A DNA stretch of 64,000 bases from the NCBI RefSeq assembly GCF_003970795.1, contig NZ_RWKW01000001.1, positions 1 through 64,000 of the forward strand, in the 5' to 3' direction. This stretch comes from Aquibium carbonis (GTDB lineage Bacteria > Pseudomonadota > Alphaproteobacteria > Rhizobiales > Rhizobiaceae). Positions 62,050 through 64,000 of the stretch are shown one piece after another. Each line of letters starts with the position of its first letter. Position 1 is the first letter of the stretch. Under the pieces are notes generated by a model. That model saw nothing but the letters and a program-made list of their open reading frames with translations, did no database searches and was not told the DNA's origin. A program made the position numbers and the translations under genes.

Positions 62050-62332
62050 GATGGTCTCCATTGGTTTCATGCTGGAGGATCCGAGCTTCGACACCTCTTC
62101 GCCTTGATCATGGTCAAGCGCGCGGTCGCGTGGCCTCCGTGGGAGAAACGTCGGGCTTTGTCGGCCGTTCCGGGGAGTGCGGCGGCGCCCACGCTGACGG
62201 CGGGAATGGTTTTGCGCATGGTCGCCAGGCAGGGGAAAACCGATTGCAGCCCCTCGCCGGCCGCAGGACGCCATGCCTTCAGAACCATCGGCAACAGACC
62301 GATAATCCGGTTCGAACGTGGAGACGCACGCC

Positions 62333-63760
62333 ATGGCTGCCACAACTGCTAAACTGAACGCCTTCCCGGTCTTCATGAGAGTGGAGAAGCGGACGGTCGT
62401 GATCGTCGGCTCCGGCGACGAAGCACTCGCCAAGACACGCCTGCTCGCCCAATCCTCGGCCGAAATCCGCATCGTTGCGGAGGCGCCCGAGGCGGAACTC
62501 GTCGCCTTCGCTGCCGAGATCGGCGCCCAGCTCGTCGAGCAACCCTATTCCGCTGGTTCGCTTGAAGGCGCCTGTCTCGTCTTTGCGGCAACCGGCGATG
62601 AGGTTCTTGACGGCCGGGTCGTCGCCGATGCTAAAAAGCGTGCAATCCCGGTCAATGCCGTCGACCGGCCGCATCTGTGCGACTTCTTCACGCCCGCGCT
62701 GGTCAACCGCGCGCCGGTGGTGGTGGCGATCGGCACGGAGGGTGCGGGCCCGGTGCTGGCGCAGATGATCCGCGCCAGGATCGATCGCATGCTGTCGCCC
62801 GCGCTCGGGCCGTTGGCCAGCCTCGCGGCAAGCTTGCGGGATCGGGTCGAGAAGCTGGTCCCGAAGGGCAGTGCGCGCCGCGCATTCTGGAGCGACTTTT
62901 TCGAGGGCGCACCGGCGCGTGCCATGGAGATCGGCCATATCGAGGAAGCGCGCGAGGCCGCCGCCGAGTTGATGCAGCGCCGCACCGAGGCGCGCGGCCA
63001 TGTGGTGCTGGTCGGCGCGGGCCCAGGTGCGGAGGATCTCATCACCATCCGCGCGCAGCGGCTCCTCATGCAGGCCGACGTGATCCTGTTCGACGCGCTG
63101 GTGCCTGATGCGGTGGTCGCCATGGGGCGCCGCGATGCCGAGCGTATTTCGGTCGGCAAGCGCAAGGGTTGCCATTCGAAAAAGCAGGAAGAGATCAACG
63201 ACCTGATCGTCGATCTCGCCCGCGCCGGCAAGCGCGTGGTGCGGCTGAAGTCGGGCGATCCGCTGGTCTATGGCCGCGCTGGCGAGGAGATCGCCGCGCT
63301 GCGCGAGGCCGGCATTTCCTATGAGATCGTGCCCGGAGTGACGGCCGCCTTTGCCGCCGCCGCCGACTTCGAGCTGCCGCTGACCCTGCGCGGGGTCGCC
63401 TCGTCGATGGTCTTCACCACCGGCCACGACCTGAAGGGTGCGGCTCTGCCCGATTGGGCACGGCTCGCCATCTCCGGGGCGACGGTTGCGGTCTACATGG
63501 GCCGAACCATTGCCGCCCAGGTGGCCGGACGGCTGATCGAGGCGGGGCTGTCGCCCGACACGGGCGTCGCGGTGGTCGAGAACGCCAGCCTTGGCCAGCG
63601 CCGCCTTTTCCACGGCACGCTGGCCGACCTGCCGTCGATCGAGAACCGCACCGAGCTCGACGGGCCGGTGATGACCATCATCGGCGACGCGGTCGCCGGC
63701 GCCAATTTCGACTTGTCGACACCGCTTGCCGCACCGGTGCGGCTGCCGGTTGCCGCCTGA
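62333..63760 (+). CDS. cysG: Siroheme synthase CysG
   Basis: CysG makes siroheme, the cofactor of sulfite reductase, from uroporphyrinogen III. The 475-residue product has an N-terminal precorrin-2 dehydrogenase/ferrochelatase part (VEKRTVVIVGSGDEALAK, NAVDRPHLCDF, about 1-155) and a C-terminal SUMT methyltransferase (VLVGAGPGAEDLITI, KSGDPLVYGRAGEE, TGVAVVENASLGQRR). ATG 62333 follows GTGGAGACG; GTG 62318 is an alternative. The DUF2849 gene follows 10 bases later, the usual start of a cysG-DUF2849-cysI sulfate assimilation operon. Confidence 0.95.
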   Translation: MAATTAKLNAFPVFMRVEKRTVVIVGSGDEALAKTRLLAQSSAEIRIVAEAPEAELVAFAAEIGAQLVEQPYSAGSLEGACLVFAATGDEVLDGRVVADAKKRAIPVNAVDRPHLCDFFTPALVNRAPVVVAIGTEGAGPVLAQMIRARIDRMLSPALGPLASLAASLRDRVEKLVPKGSARRAFWSDFFEGAPARAMEIGHIEEAREAAAELMQRRTEARGHVVLVGAGPGAEDLITIRAQRLLMQADVILFDALVPDAVVAMGRRDAERISVGKRKGCHSKKQEEINDLIVDLARAGKRVVRLKSGDPLVYGRAGEEIAALREAGISYEIVPGVTAAFAAAADFELPLTLRGVASSMVFTTGHDLKGAALPDWARLAISGATVAVYMGRTIAAQVAGRLIEAGLSPDTGVAVVENASLGQRRLFHGTLADLPSIENRTELDGPVMTIIGDAVAGANFDLSTPLAAPVRLPVAA

Positions 63761-63770
63761 GGGTTCCGTC

Positions 63771-64000
63771 ATGAAAGTACTTACCGCAAATCGGCTGATC
63801 GATGGCGAAGTCGTCTGGTACGGCGCCGCCGAGGCCTGGATCGAGACGATCGACACCGCCCGTCTCGCCCGCGACAAGGCGTCCGAGGAGGCGCTCCAGA
63901 ATGTGGGCAAGGCCGCACTCGCCGCCAACCTCGTGGTCGACGTCGAACTCATCGACGTCGAGCTCGTCGGCGGCCGCATCGTCCCGACACGCCTGCGCGA
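63771..64000 (+). CDS. DUF2849 protein, truncated by the window edge
   Basis: The frame opens at ATG 63771, 10 bases after cysG, and runs off the right edge. It encodes at least 76 residues beginning MKVLTANRLIDGEVVWYG with TARLARDKASEEALQ. DUF2849 proteins are small and consistently placed between siroheme synthase and sulfite reductase genes in alphaproteobacteria, so cysI is expected just outside the window. Function unknown; a role in sulfite reduction is inferred only from position. Confidence 0.88.
   Translation, partial: MKVLTANRLIDGEVVWYGAAEAWIETIDTARLARDKASEEALQNVGKAALAANLVVDVELIDVELVGGRIVPTRLR

Noticed and set aside
62050-62332. Small gene in the gap before cysG
   Set aside because: A plus-strand frame of about 80 codons exists but overlaps the cysG start in another phase and shows no coding bias or homology.

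Overview
The window looks like chromosome from an alphaproteobacterium of the Hyphomicrobiales, most like the Mesorhizobium/Aminobacter/Phyllobacteriaceae group. This is inferred from gene content and order: divergent pckA and chvI-chvG-hprK-EIIA-HPr, a DivL-type kinase after ahcY, a TsaE-AmgK fusion followed by murU-addB-addA-trxA, trpF-trpB-trpA-accD-folC, infC with an ATT start, and cysG followed by a DUF2849 gene. Composition is GC-rich throughout except for one clearly AT-richer island (about 40.4-43.4 kb). No rRNA, tRNA, CRISPR array, transposase or integrase was recognised.

Layout. 0-1.16 kb is accessory sequence: an edge fragment, a small XRE regulator and about 550 bp without a convincing gene. 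It abuts a 5'-truncated comM/yifB (1159-2466). 2.5-12 kb is core: a transglutaminase-like peptidase, arfB, a nitroreductase, pckA, the ChvI/ChvG two-component system, the PTS-Ntr-like HprK/EIIA/HPr set and ahcY. 12-24 kb holds divL, tsaE-amgK, murU (peptidoglycan recycling), addB/addA (double-strand break repair) and trxA. 24-31.4 kb holds a YgjP-type metallopeptidase and the trpFBA-accD-folC block, with a family 2 glycosyltransferase between trpB and trpA. 31.4-40.3 kb holds a DUF2852 gene, a hydrolase, infC, rpmI-rplT, pheS (without an adjacent pheT), a class A penicillin-binding protein, an acyltransferase, a small exported protein and dtd.

40.3-44.85 kb is the accessory hot spot. Two overlapping-style genes (40705-43441) encode a HARE-HTH protein and a 612-residue protein with a paired-CxxC module and a C-terminal nucleoside-phosphorylase-superfamily domain. 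They are AT-rich, flanked by imperfect direct copies of an intergenic repeat, and form the best candidate for an undescribed (probably defence-type) system. Next to them a DUF559 endonuclease-like gene sits between two inverted hairpin repeats.

44.85-64 kb holds lepA, a potassium-channel-like protein, a small membrane protein, an XRE regulator, a SulP transporter, an SDR, an orphan HWE histidine kinase, and a catabolic/transport cluster: a divergent PAS-LuxR regulator, acyl-CoA synthetase, SDR, a five-part branched-chain-amino-acid-type ABC transporter and an alpha/beta hydrolase. Palindromic repeats occupy three gaps of that transporter operon. The window ends with a host-attachment-family protein, cysG and the start of a DUF2849 gene, the usual beginning of a sulfate assimilation operon.
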